64,000 nt of DNA, taken from NCBI RefSeq assembly GCF_965138505.1, contig NZ_CBCSCO010000002.1:248001-312000 (forward strand), in the 5' to 3' direction. The position numbers and the translations under genes were made by a program. The notes beneath the pieces were generated by a model. That model ran no database searches. It was given only the letters and a program-made list of their open reading frames with translations, and was not told the DNA's origin. Numbering within the stretch: position 1 is the stretch's first letter; each line of letters opens with the position of its first letter. Shown here piece after piece: positions 24,883-32,428 of the stretch. The stretch is from Litorimonas haliclonae. Lineage in GTDB: Bacteria; Pseudomonadota; Alphaproteobacteria; Caulobacterales; Maricaulaceae.

Positions 24883-24927
24883 ATAAGCTAAATCAATAGG
24901 CTAAATATTAGTAAAAATAGCTAATTT
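24883..24927. promoter_or_regulatory. Three GCTAA boxes upstream of pspF and the psp locus
   Basis: ATAAGCTAAAT (24883-24893), ATAGGCTAAAT (24896-24906) and ATAGCTAATTT (24917-24927) are similar boxes in the A+T-rich gap between the divergent pspF-like gene and the psp genes, beginning about 20 bases from the pspF start. They look like a cluster of activator or repressor sites, possibly autoregulatory. Confidence 0.5.
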
Positions 24928-25091
24928 ATTTATCGGTAAAAAACAAGAAACTTAAAAAATTCAATAAAAGCAATGACTTAAAAAAATTCGACAAAGGCTG
25001 AGGATTTATCCATATTGAGTTTGTCGGCGGCATACATCGTCGCAAACGAAAAAACCTCAAACCCGAGGTCAAAATTGAAAGAGAGAGAAAG

Positions 25092-25250
25092 ATGACCTTC
25101 CGCACTTTAGACATAGACACAGCTTCTGAGTCACCAGACGCCGCCACAGCGATGTCTTCAGCCCCCGCCCGTAGCAGCCGTTCACGCCGTTACAATGCAG
25201 TGATGAGCCATCGGAATGTTGGCAGCCGCCTTGTCGGACTGGGATTTTAG
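25092..25250 (+). CDS. Small protein, first of the psp locus
   Basis: A 52-residue open frame (MTFRTLDIDTASES...) with an extended GAAAGAGAGAGAAAG purine run just before the ATG. The C-terminal half is arginine-rich (RSSRSRRYN) and ends LVGLGF. It has no membrane helix and no family I recognise. It reads toward pspA and the next small gene starts 56 bases later. Good ribosome signal and codon usage like its neighbours support it, but coding is not proven. Confidence 0.5.
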   Translation: MTFRTLDIDTASESPDAATAMSSAPARSSRSRRYNAVMSHRNVGSRLVGLGF

Positions 25251-25306
25251 AGAGGTCTCTAAAGAGACGCTCCGCCCCATAAACCGCACAACGAAAGGAT
25301 AAACAC

Positions 25307-25456
25307 ATGAACGACTATAGAACAGAAAGTTACCGTCAGGACGGCGAAAGCTGGCAGCGCAAAGGCGCCCGCTTCGTCCGCTACCTGACGAGCCGTAAAG
25401 CCGAAACATGGTATTTCTTTATTGCCGGTTTCATCATTGCCGCGGTTTTCGCTTAA
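25307..25456 (+). CDS. Small single-pass membrane protein in the psp locus
   Basis: A 49-residue protein: a polar N-terminal half (NDYRTESYRQDGESWQRKG), a basic segment RYLTSRKAETW, then one transmembrane helix YFFIAGFIIAAVFA at the very C-terminus. AAAGGA stands 8 bases before the ATG. It precedes pspA by 69 bases. Small membrane proteins accompany PspA in several bacteria (PspB, PspD, PspG types); this one matches none by sequence I can recall, but its topology suggests a membrane partner of PspA. Confidence 0.65.
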   Translation: MNDYRTESYRQDGESWQRKGARFVRYLTSRKAETWYFFIAGFIIAAVFA

Positions 25457-25525
25457 ACCGCAACTTTTAACCCCAACCCCACATTTGGGCCGTCTGGCCC
25501 GAGAACTTAGTTTTAGGAGACGAAA

Positions 25526-26227
25526 ATGGGAATTTTTTCACGCATGGGTGACATCATCAATTCAAACCTGAATGCGATGATCGACAAAGCAGAAGATCCG
25601 GAAAAGATCGCACGCTTAATCATTCAAGAGATGGAAGATACTTTAATCGAGGTGCGCACAGACGCCGCCCGCAACATCGCAGAGCGCAAGGAGCTTTCTC
25701 GCAAAGCCGAGGAATATTCCGACCGCGCTGGGGAATGGGGCGCCAAAGCGGAACTCGCTTTGTCTAAAGACCGCGAAGACCTGGCTAGAGGAGCGCTGAG
25801 TGCCAAGCAGCAAGCCGAAGCTATGGCCGAAGTCGTCAAAAAAGAGATGAAAATTCTCGACGAAGCGGTTGAGAAGGCAGACTCTGATCTGTCCAAACTT
25901 CAGACCAAGTTGGACGAAGCCAAAGCGAAACATAAAGCGCTTATGATGCGCGGAAATGTGGCTCGCGGCCAAATCAAAATGCGCACGGTCTTGAAAGACT
26001 CCAAAGTCGAAGACGCGCTCGCCCGTTATCAGCGGATGGAACGCAAAGTCGACGATCTGGAAGCTCAGGTCGAAAGCTATGACCTCGGTGCCGGCCAGTC
26101 TTTGGAAAGTCAATTTGCTGAACTTGAAGCCAATGACGCCGTTGAAGATGAGCTAAGCGCTCTGAAAGAACGTCTCGGTGGTAAAAAAGCGGCTAATAAA
26201 GAGACGAAAAACAAAAAGGCAAGCTAA
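25526..26227 (+). CDS. pspA: Phage shock protein A
   Basis: Peripheral inner-membrane protein (ESCRT-III-like) that stabilises damaged membranes. The 233 residues begin MGIFSRMGDIINSNLNAMID with the amphipathic helix and continue with DPEKIARLIIQEMEDTLIEVR and long coiled-coil helices, ending in a lysine-rich tail. AGGAG lies 6 bases before the ATG. It is followed by a perfect 10-base inverted repeat and then pspB. In other bacteria PspA also inhibits PspF; here the PspF-like protein is degenerate, so that circuit may differ. Confidence 0.96.
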   Translation: MGIFSRMGDIINSNLNAMIDKAEDPEKIARLIIQEMEDTLIEVRTDAARNIAERKELSRKAEEYSDRAGEWGAKAELALSKDREDLARGALSAKQQAEAMAEVVKKEMKILDEAVEKADSDLSKLQTKLDEAKAKHKALMMRGNVARGQIKMRTVLKDSKVEDALARYQRMERKVDDLEAQVESYDLGAGQSLESQFAELEANDAVEDELSALKERLGGKKAANKETKNKKAS

Positions 26228-26244
26228 GATAAGCTTGCCCTAGC

Positions 26245-26304
26245 GTCCGGGCGGTGAATATACGCTCATTCCCTTCGAACTGGTGAGCTTCCAGCCGCCC
26301 GGAC
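26245..26304 (+). promoter_or_regulatory. Long-loop inverted repeat between pspA and pspB
   Basis: GTCCGGGCGG (26245-26254) and CCGCCCGGAC (26295-26304) are perfect inverted copies with a 40-base loop. No T-run follows, so rather than a simple terminator it may be an mRNA processing or stability element that lets pspA be expressed above pspB and pspC. Confidence 0.5.
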
Positions 26305-26330
26305 ATCAAACGAATAGAGAGAGAAACACA

Positions 26331-26567
26331 ATGGAGGATGAATTGGCCCTTTTAATTCCAATTATTGCTATCCTCATGCCGGTCTTCATTATCTGGACTG
26401 TCATGTATTTTAAGCATCAGGATAAAAAGCTTCACCAGATGAGCGGCGATGAAATCGCTGAACTGGAGCAAATGTCCAAAGTCGCTGATATTCTGGACCA
26501 ACGCGTTGCCGTCTTGGAACGCATTCTGGATGATGAAGTGCCAAAATGGAGAGAAAAAAATGACTAA
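26331..26567 (+). CDS. pspB: Phage shock protein B
   Basis: A 78-residue membrane protein: N-terminal transmembrane helix (LALLIPIIAILMPVFIIWTVMYF, given here in part) followed by a charged coiled-coil with KHQDKKLHQMSGDEIAELEQM and LDQRVAVLERILDDEVP, the PspB pattern. It works with PspC to sense membrane stress. The ATG at 26331 is preferred over an upstream in-frame ATG that would fall inside the hairpin. Its end overlaps pspC by 8 bases. Confidence 0.92.
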   Translation: MEDELALLIPIIAILMPVFIIWTVMYFKHQDKKLHQMSGDEIAELEQMSKVADILDQRVAVLERILDDEVPKWREKND

Positions 26568-27027
26568 GAGCAAGTATAGGAACAAAACGCACCGCATGCT
26601 CAACGACATGAACTGGGACGGAACTGAAGACGGATATAAGTACCAAGGTCCGAAGAGGCTTCGCCGGAACAAAATAGATGGCGTTTTTGGCGGGGTCTGT
26701 GCCGGGATAGGTGATTATCTAGGATTGGATCATACGATAGTACGGGTTTTATTCGTCCTGTCTGTTATTTTCTTAAGTTTTCCACTTCTCGCTTACGTCC
26801 TGCTTTGGATATTTATTCCGAAGGACGTGCGCGCTCCCTATCACCGCGCGTATCGGCAAACTAGACGGGCTTATCGTGAGTCCCCTTCCATGCCGGCTCG
26901 GACAACGACGTTCAAAGACGTCCGATCTAAATTCAGATCGCTTGAGGAACGGATGCAGGGATTAGAGAAATCCATCACATCCAAAGAGTGGAAGCTACGC
27001 CGCGATTTCCGCGACCTAGAATCCTAA
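26560..27027 (+). CDS. pspC: Phage shock protein C
   Basis: A 155-residue membrane protein with the PspC domain at about 30-95: RLRRNKIDGVFGGVCAGIGDYLGLDHTIVR in parts (VFGGVCAGIGDYLG) followed by a hydrophobic segment VLFVLSVIFLSFPLLAYVLLW and FIPKD. A basic linker and a C-terminal helix follow. The ATG lies inside the end of pspB (8-base overlap), so the two are coupled. Senses envelope damage and recruits PspA. Confidence 0.93.
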   Translation: MTKSKYRNKTHRMLNDMNWDGTEDGYKYQGPKRLRRNKIDGVFGGVCAGIGDYLGLDHTIVRVLFVLSVIFLSFPLLAYVLLWIFIPKDVRAPYHRAYRQTRRAYRESPSMPARTTTFKDVRSKFRSLEERMQGLEKSITSKEWKLRRDFRDLES

Positions 27028-27060
27028 ACTGAAACTGATTGACCATAGGAGGACAGGGTC

Positions 27061-27279
27061 ATGATTAAGACAACACTCGCAATTACCGCTCTCTTGGCTA
27101 CGGGTACAACCCTACCGCCCGTCCAAGAGATACAGCCGGTCAGAGGCGCAACCCTCTCGGTTTCACAGTTTAATCTTGATTGGGGCAAGGATGGTTTGGA
27201 AGCCACATTGGCAGAAAAATCTGATTTCGCTCTGACGCTTAAACTTCGCGGCGATCACGCCGTAACGCTGAAATTTTAA
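27061..27279 (+). CDS. Small secreted protein of unknown function
   Basis: A 72-residue protein with a short signal peptide (MIKTTLAITALLATGTTLPP) and a compact beta-rich remainder (LSVSQFNLDWGKDGLEATL, FALTLKLRGDHAVTLKF). GGAGGACAGGGTC precedes the ATG. It lies 33 bases after pspC and 21 bases before the GIN-domain gene, so it is probably in the psp transcript. No family recognised. Confidence 0.65.
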   Translation: MIKTTLAITALLATGTTLPPVQEIQPVRGATLSVSQFNLDWGKDGLEATLAEKSDFALTLKLRGDHAVTLKF

Positions 27280-27300
27280 ATTCGAATTAGAGAGAGCCTA

Positions 27301-28368
27301 ATGTCAAACCGTCACAAGATTAATGTTATAAAGAGCGCAATCTTTGCGCTCCCTCTTTTAGGCTTGGCAGCGCCTGCCGCTCTAGCAGATCAACCGACCG
27401 AGCTTGTTATTCAAGACTTTATTGGGTCTATAAATTGGTCGAATGGCGGCGAGAATTTGGAAGTATCAGACCGAAAAAACGCACGAAGTTTAGACGTATC
27501 TACAGAGAATAATATTACGACATTTGACGGCGGCGTGAAAGACTTAGACGGCGATAAATGTGAGAGCCTAAATGGGTCTTACGACCTTAGTTTTTTCGGC
27601 AAAAAGAACAAAGGTACATTCGGCGGTTATGAGGACTTAGAGGATTACCCCAGCCTGACGCTTAGCCTTCCCGCCGATACAAAATTGACTGTCAAAAACT
27701 CAATTATATTTACGCAGGGACAGCCAAACCTTCGCGCGGCTGAATTGGATTTGACGCATTGCGGCAAAATGAATTTGGGGAACGTAACCGAGGACTTACA
27801 AGTTGAAGGAAGAGGCGCCGCCGACCTCACCTTCGAAAATGCCGCGTCTTTAACGAGTACAATGTCTGGATCTGGCGATATCAAAGCCAGCGACATAGGT
27901 TTCGTAAGCGCCAAAAGCCATGGTTCCGGGGACCTCGAAATTAGACAAGCCGGAGATGTGGACATCAAAACCGCGGGCTCCGGGGACGTCGAAATAGAAA
28001 CGATTACAGGCTCCGCGATTATTGAAACATCTGGTTCGGGGGATTACGAAATTGGTTTGGTCGCAGGGTCACTAGACTACCGGAGTTCCGGGTCAGGTGA
28101 TTTAGATCTTGAGCGAATTGGCGGGCAGGGCCAAAACCGCGCTGGATTGAAAAGTAGTGGAAGCGGCGATATTTATATCGGCGGGGGAGAGATTTTTGAA
28201 CTGTTCATTACCGTCTCCGGCGCCGCAGATGCGGAAATCAATGCGGTTGTGCAAGACGCTGTCGCGAAAGCTTCCGGCGCGGCTGACATCTATATTGATA
28301 CCGTTAAAGGCTCTTTGAAAAAGTCGACGTCTGGAGCGTCTGACATTGACGTCGACCGCCGCGGTTAA
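27301..28368 (+). CDS. GIN-domain (DUF2807) secreted beta-solenoid protein
   Basis: A 355-residue exported protein with a signal peptide ending APAALA. From about residue 130 to the end it consists of short repeats with GSGD or GAAD turns (SGSGDIKAS, SHGSGDLEIR, TAGSGDVEIE, TSGSGDYEIG, SSGSGDLDLE), the right-handed beta-helix of GIN-domain (putative autotransporter head) proteins. The repeats change from GSGD to SGAAD in the last 70 residues. Such proteins are often beside PspC genes, and the location here after pspC agrees. It may be a periplasmic or surface sensor. Its stop overlaps the mnmC stop inside TTAATTAA. Confidence 0.85.
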   Translation: MSNRHKINVIKSAIFALPLLGLAAPAALADQPTELVIQDFIGSINWSNGGENLEVSDRKNARSLDVSTENNITTFDGGVKDLDGDKCESLNGSYDLSFFGKKNKGTFGGYEDLEDYPSLTLSLPADTKLTVKNSIIFTQGQPNLRAAELDLTHCGKMNLGNVTEDLQVEGRGAADLTFENAASLTSTMSGSGDIKASDIGFVSAKSHGSGDLEIRQAGDVDIKTAGSGDVEIETITGSAIIETSGSGDYEIGLVAGSLDYRSSGSGDLDLERIGGQGQNRAGLKSSGSGDIYIGGGEIFELFITVSGAADAEINAVVQDAVAKASGAADIYIDTVKGSLKKSTSGASDIDVDRRG

Positions 28369-30059
28369 TTAAATAAACGACTGGCGGAGAATTTCTCCCA
28401 GACTCTTTGTTCAATCGGCAGGGGTTCGCCCAGATAATCTGAAATAATCGCTTCGGCAAGCAAGGGGGCAAAGACGAACCCTCTTGATCCCAGCCCAGTT
28501 AAGACCCGGATGCCCGTTCGGGTTTTTCCTATAGCGGGAAGGGTGTCGGATGTTGTGACGCGGACACTGGCTCGCGACGGCGTCTCTGAAGGGTTAGGCT
28601 TTAATCCAAGGTGAGTTTCAAACTGTTCCAGATTCTTCCGGTCGTTCTCGTCTTTAAGATCGAACGGATTCTCAGCTGGCACTAACCTGTCATGTGTGGC
28701 GCCTATCAGAAGTTCATCTTTCACATTCAACGCATACCCGCCATAACTGACGGCTCCTTGAAAATCTGAATGGCTTTGCGCCCAACTTAGTTGTCCGCGG
28801 GAATATCGCAGCGGCCAATCGGGTAACAAAGCGTGAATTCCATACCCAGGCGCTAGAAAAACGGGGGTTCTCCCGACCGGTAATTCTTCCAGTTTCTTAG
28901 CTTCGTAATCCACATTAGATAATATCGATTGTTTAAACCCGAGAGGGTCAATAGCGAGCGCCTGAGGCAGAAACAAAGCGCCATTTGCACTTTCAGTGAT
29001 ATGGTCGTCGGGTAAAGGGTTTTGCGACAGAAGTTTCAGATACCGCGCTTTCTCTTTCTTATTCTTCCCGCGGTGTTCAACCCCCTGTGTGAGGCTAAAC
29101 CCTTGGTAAAACTCAAGAGCATAAAGATAGCTGCTGAGAAAAAAGCGGCTTTCGGGACGATCCTGTAAATCAAAACGGGGTTTGATTAGCGCCGCCGCAT
29201 TTCCACTCGCGGCAATATGGTCCGGATCTTCAATCACTTTCGGCACAATACCCCGCCGAATAAAACCTTGAGCCAGTGAAAGCCCGCCAATTCCCGCGCC
29301 GATAATCATGGGTTGAGGGGAATCGTTCTTGGGAAAGCCTCTCCCCAGCCCAGGAAGATACGCTTCCAGGCGATGTCTTTTCCGGCCAAACCCTTCTTTG
29401 CGCTCTACGTCGAAACCGGCGTCTGTCAGCGCCCGCCTGACGGACCCTGCCACGGTGAAACTCGCCAAGCGCGCCCCGGCAGCAGACAGGCTCGCAAGTT
29501 TGTTCATCACGTCTGCTGACCACATATCCGGATTTTTGGAGGGGCTGAACCCGTCCAGAAACCAGGCATTGGCCTGCATATTCATGGACTCCAAAGCCGG
29601 AACTATATCATCATGGACAAGCGTGAGGCTGACATCTCCAAAATGTAGACGATGGAGGCCGCGAACGCGTCCAGGCCATTGCTTAAGTAATGTTTCTGCT
29701 TTTCCGGCCAGCTCCGGCCAAGCCGAAAGGGCTTGGGACAGAGTATCTTTGTCAAAAGGATATTTTTCGACGGAGACGAAATGAAGGCGTCCATCCTTTG
29801 GTTTAGTTTTCTCCCACAATTGCCAGGTGGCAAGGAAGTTGAGGCCGGATCCAAACCCAAGCTCTGCAATTGTAAAACACTTTGTCTCTTGCCAGCCTTT
29901 CGGTAGACCGCAGCCGCCGAGAAAAACAGTGCGAGTCTCGTCTAATCCACCGTCAGTTGAAAAGTATATATCGCCAAAATCAGGGGCGGCTGGCGTTCCG
30001 GGTCGGCTCCAGTCCAGGTTCGGCGGCGGACAGAGTGTGAGCGGGCGAGGGGCGGGCAT
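28365..30059 (-). CDS. mnmC: Bifunctional tRNA 5-methylaminomethyl-2-thiouridine enzyme
   Basis: Completes the mnm5s2U modification at the tRNA wobble base. 564 residues in two domains: an N-terminal methyltransferase (ELGFGSGLNFLATW at about 65-78, WFLDGFSPSKNPDMWS at about 166-181) and a C-terminal FAD-dependent oxidase with IIGAGIGGLSLAQGF (about 252-266) and GLGSRGFVFAPLLAE near the end. Both halves are complete, slightly shorter than the E. coli enzyme. Convergent with the GIN-domain gene. Confidence 0.95.
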   Translation of the reverse strand: MPAPRPLTLCPPPNLDWSRPGTPAAPDFGDIYFSTDGGLDETRTVFLGGCGLPKGWQETKCFTIAELGFGSGLNFLATWQLWEKTKPKDGRLHFVSVEKYPFDKDTLSQALSAWPELAGKAETLLKQWPGRVRGLHRLHFGDVSLTLVHDDIVPALESMNMQANAWFLDGFSPSKNPDMWSADVMNKLASLSAAGARLASFTVAGSVRRALTDAGFDVERKEGFGRKRHRLEAYLPGLGRGFPKNDSPQPMIIGAGIGGLSLAQGFIRRGIVPKVIEDPDHIAASGNAAALIKPRFDLQDRPESRFFLSSYLYALEFYQGFSLTQGVEHRGKNKKEKARYLKLLSQNPLPDDHITESANGALFLPQALAIDPLGFKQSILSNVDYEAKKLEELPVGRTPVFLAPGYGIHALLPDWPLRYSRGQLSWAQSHSDFQGAVSYGGYALNVKDELLIGATHDRLVPAENPFDLKDENDRKNLEQFETHLGLKPNPSETPSRASVRVTTSDTLPAIGKTRTGIRVLTGLGSRGFVFAPLLAEAIISDYLGEPLPIEQRVWEKFSASRLFN

Positions 30060-30104
30060 AAGACGATATATCCTTCTGGCGCGCTCATGTCATCCATATG
30101 GCAA

Positions 30105-30136
30105 ATAAAAAACCCCGCCCTGAGAACAGGACGGGG
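30105..30136 (-). terminator. Intrinsic terminator of the lipoprotein gene
   Basis: Hairpin CCCCGCCCT (30113-30121) with AGGACGGGG (30128-30136), one G-U pair, followed on the minus strand by TTTTTTATTT. It lies 26 bases beyond the stop of the coiled-coil lipoprotein gene. Confidence 0.88.
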
Positions 30137-30161
30137 TGATTATTTTTATAATCTGACGAAA

Positions 30162-30587
30162 TTAGTTGTCAGTTTCATCAGCCATATCATCGGCCATATC
30201 TTCTGTATCGTCGACCATTTCGGCTCCAGCGTTTTTCATCGCTTCCGCTTTATCTTGAGCGTTTTGAACAGCAGCTTTACCTGCTTCTTTCAAATCCATG
30301 GCTTCTTTTTTTGCTGCTGCCATCATGGCTTCAGCTTCTTCTTCAGTGATATCGCCGGCTTCTTTTAGACGCTCGATATTACGGGCTGTGGCTTCTTTAA
30401 CCGTTTCGCCTGCGCCTTCGAGGCGGTCGGCTTGTTCCTGAGCGGAATTAACCAGAGCTTCGCCTTGCTCATTAAGCTCGTTTGCTGTTTCTTCAGCGGC
30501 TTGTTGAGCTTCACTCGCAGCAGATTCTACACTTGCTTCGATTTCTTCGGCTGTGTTTTCGGCGTCTGTACCGGAGCAGGCGGCCAT
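30162..30587 (-). CDS. Alanine/glutamate-rich coiled-coil lipoprotein; start codon unclear
   Basis: From the first ATG (30587) 141 residues of heptad-like, acidic, alanine-rich sequence are encoded. The reading frame upstream encodes a lipoprotein signal (FTYKTILAVSAAALMAAC, lipobox LMAAC), so translation must begin earlier, yet no ATG, GTG or TTG exists there in frame. GGAGAG stands 5 bases before a TTT codon at 30638, where a start would be expected (TTT-AAG-CAC-TTT). A mutated start, a rare start or a sequence error are the options. A promoter (TTGACT/TGTTAT) and palindrome lie upstream, a terminator downstream. Function unknown; perhaps a structural envelope lipoprotein. Confidence 0.75.
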   Translation of the reverse strand: MAACSGTDAENTAEEIEASVESAASEAQQAAEETANELNEQGEALVNSAQEQADRLEGAGETVKEATARNIERLKEAGDITEEEAEAMMAAAKKEAMDLKEAGKAAVQNAQDKAEAMKNAGAEMVDDTEDMADDMADETDN

Positions 30588-30660
30588 TAAGGCGGCGGCA
30601 CTGACGGCAAGGATTGTTTTATAAGTAAAGTGCTTAAAGGTGTCTCTCCAAATCTTGTTA

Positions 30661-30699
30661 CCTGTTACGATAACAGGCCATAACTGCTTAATAAGTCAA
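30661..30699 (-). promoter_or_regulatory. Promoter with palindromic operator for the lipoprotein gene
   Basis: On the minus strand TTGACT (30694-30699) and TGTTAT (30670-30675) are separated by 18 bases. The perfect inverted repeat CCTGTTA-CGA-TAACAGG at 30661-30677 covers the -10 box and presumed start of transcription, the position expected for a repressor site. Confidence 0.55.
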
Positions 30700-30734
30700 G
30701 AGATTTGTTAAAGCTCTTTAATATTTAAGCGAAA

Positions 30735-32018
30735 TTATGAGGTCATAAGTCTTTTGAAGAGATTTTGTTCCATATATCCATCAGCTGGAAGCCCATTATT
30801 TTTTTGCCATGCGCGAATTGCCTTCCGCGTATTGGGGCCGATTTGACCGTCGATACCTTTAGTGTCGAAACCAAGTTGGGTAAGTTTGACCTGCATGTCC
30901 TGCTTATCTTCAAAGGAAAGGGCTTGATCCTCGCGGGGCCAGTCCGTGTGAAGTGTCTGAACGCCGCGTAGGGCGTCGCCTAATACGGTTATCCCCATGG
31001 CGTAACTGGTGGAGTTATTATACTTTTTGATGACGTAAAAGTTTTTGAACGTCAGGAGAATGGGGCCTCTATGTCCCGCAGGCGCGATCATTTCCGCGTT
31101 CAAACGGCCCTGATCTGCTTTCCAGCGCTCCCCGGTTACAGGGCGAACACCCAAAGCGGCCCATTCATCCACAGTCTTCGTCGCCGTTTCCGAAAGAGAA
31201 TAATCAAACCCGGACGGGACGGCCACTTCAATCATGACGGGTTCACCTTTGCGCCAGCCATGCCGGCCAAGATAATGCGCGGCGCTGCCGAGAGCGTCAT
31301 AAGCATTATCCCAAAGATCCTTATTGCCGTCTGAGTTAAAGTCGACAGCATAATCCCGGAATGTCGTCGGAATGAATTGCGTCATCCCCATGGCTCCTGC
31401 CCAAGACCCTGTCAGCTGCTCAGCTTTCACCTGATTAGCAGCCAGCATATCCAAAATTGCGAAAAGTTGCTGTTCGCCAAAATCGGTGCGCCGCCCCTCA
31501 AAGGCAAAGGTAGATAAGGCGCTGACGACGTCATGATTTCCCATGATACGGCCATAGGCCGTTTCCAGCCCCCAAATTGCCGTCAGAATATGACGCGGAA
31601 CGGGGTAACGGGCTTCAATGGCATTGAAGACGTCCTCATTTTCAATGAGTTTGCTCGTTCCGGTATTCAAACGGTCAGCAGACACGGCATTGTCGACATA
31701 TGACCATACAGGTTTCGTAAATTCCGGTTGGTCACTGTCACGCTCGAGCGCCAGCTCATTAATCACAGCGGGCTGTATGACCGACGTGACCAGAGCACGG
31801 TCATACCCTTTGGACGTTGCGCGGTTGATAAAATCCGCTTTCCAGCTCTCAAACCGTTTTTGCTGGGCCTCTTCTTCTATCAGAGCAGCCTCTGCCTCAG
31901 TTATTGGAGCCTGTACGGGTTGGGCGCCGCGTAGCTGCGCTTCAGCTGTAGGGGTGTTGGCACACCCCTGAAGTGCGGTGAGAGCCAGAACAAGGAGGGT
32001 GTAGCGGTGATGTTTCAT
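30735..32018 (-). CDS. Lytic murein transglycosylase (MltB/SLT_2 family) with peptidoglycan-binding domain
   Basis: A 427-residue lipoprotein (lipobox LQGC at about 16-19) that cleaves peptidoglycan glycan strands. The catalytic glutamate lies in AIWGLETAYGRIMG (about 144-157) and the substrate motif is AGAMGMTQFIPTTFRDYAVD. A C-terminal PG_binding_1 domain (about 365-425) contains LTQLGFDTKGIDGQIGPNTRKAIRAWQ in parts. Expressed alone on the minus strand from about 147 bases upstream of the coiled-coil lipoprotein region. It could be named MltB-like, but several paralogues share this layout. Confidence 0.92.
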   Translation of the reverse strand: MKHHRYTLLVLALTALQGCANTPTAEAQLRGAQPVQAPITEAEAALIEEEAQQKRFESWKADFINRATSKGYDRALVTSVIQPAVINELALERDSDQPEFTKPVWSYVDNAVSADRLNTGTSKLIENEDVFNAIEARYPVPRHILTAIWGLETAYGRIMGNHDVVSALSTFAFEGRRTDFGEQQLFAILDMLAANQVKAEQLTGSWAGAMGMTQFIPTTFRDYAVDFNSDGNKDLWDNAYDALGSAAHYLGRHGWRKGEPVMIEVAVPSGFDYSLSETATKTVDEWAALGVRPVTGERWKADQGRLNAEMIAPAGHRGPILLTFKNFYVIKKYNNSTSYAMGITVLGDALRGVQTLHTDWPREDQALSFEDKQDMQVKLTQLGFDTKGIDGQIGPNTRKAIRAWQKNNGLPADGYMEQNLFKRLMTS

Positions 32019-32134
32019 AACAGTAGCTCTAGCAAAGGCCAGTGAGTCCGACTAGTAGATTTACATCACAAGCTGCACAGGGTTATTAACGTCCAAATTT
32101 ACCTGAACAGACGTGAATAATACAGTTTTGCGCG

Positions 32135-32163
32135 TTGACTTGCTTCGCTGTCCTGCCTATATG
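32135..32163 (+). promoter_or_regulatory. Sigma-70-type promoter for rpmJ
   Basis: TTGACT (32135-32140), 17-base spacer, TATATG (32158-32163). About 60 bases of leader precede the rpmJ ATG. Confidence 0.65.
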
Positions 32164-32225
32164 CCCCGTTCGAGATAAACCCAGCCGCCTATGCGGTTGA
32201 TCACACTTATTGGAAAGTCAGACAG

Positions 32226-32351
32226 ATGAAAGTCCGTAGTTCGCTGAAATCCCTGAGAAACCGTCACCGCGACTGCCAAATCGTCCGTCGCAAGGGCCGT
32301 CTCTACGTTATCAATAAAACCAACCCGCGTTTTAAAGCGCGCCAAGGTTAA
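32226..32351 (+). CDS. rpmJ: Ribosomal protein L36
   Basis: A 41-residue basic protein (MKVRSSLKSLRNRHRDCQ, then VRRKGRLYVINKTNPRFKARQG in part). This is the long L36 form with only one cysteine, i.e. the zinc-free C-minus type related to YkgO; in many alphaproteobacteria it is the sole L36. It binds 23S rRNA in the large subunit. Well-formed promoter upstream. Confidence 0.93.
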   Translation: MKVRSSLKSLRNRHRDCQIVRRKGRLYVINKTNPRFKARQG

Positions 32352-32428
32352 ACTCTATTTATAATGCGCCTTCTGGCGTATGAACCTGTTCAACGCCTCT
32401 TGCCAGTCCTGGTGGGAGGCGTCAGTGT

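Noticed and set aside
25218..25236. TGGCAGCCGCCTTGTC as a sigma-54 promoter before pspA
   Set aside because: The -12 element is GT instead of GC, it lies inside a small ORF about 290 bases from pspA, and the local PspF lacks GAFTGA.
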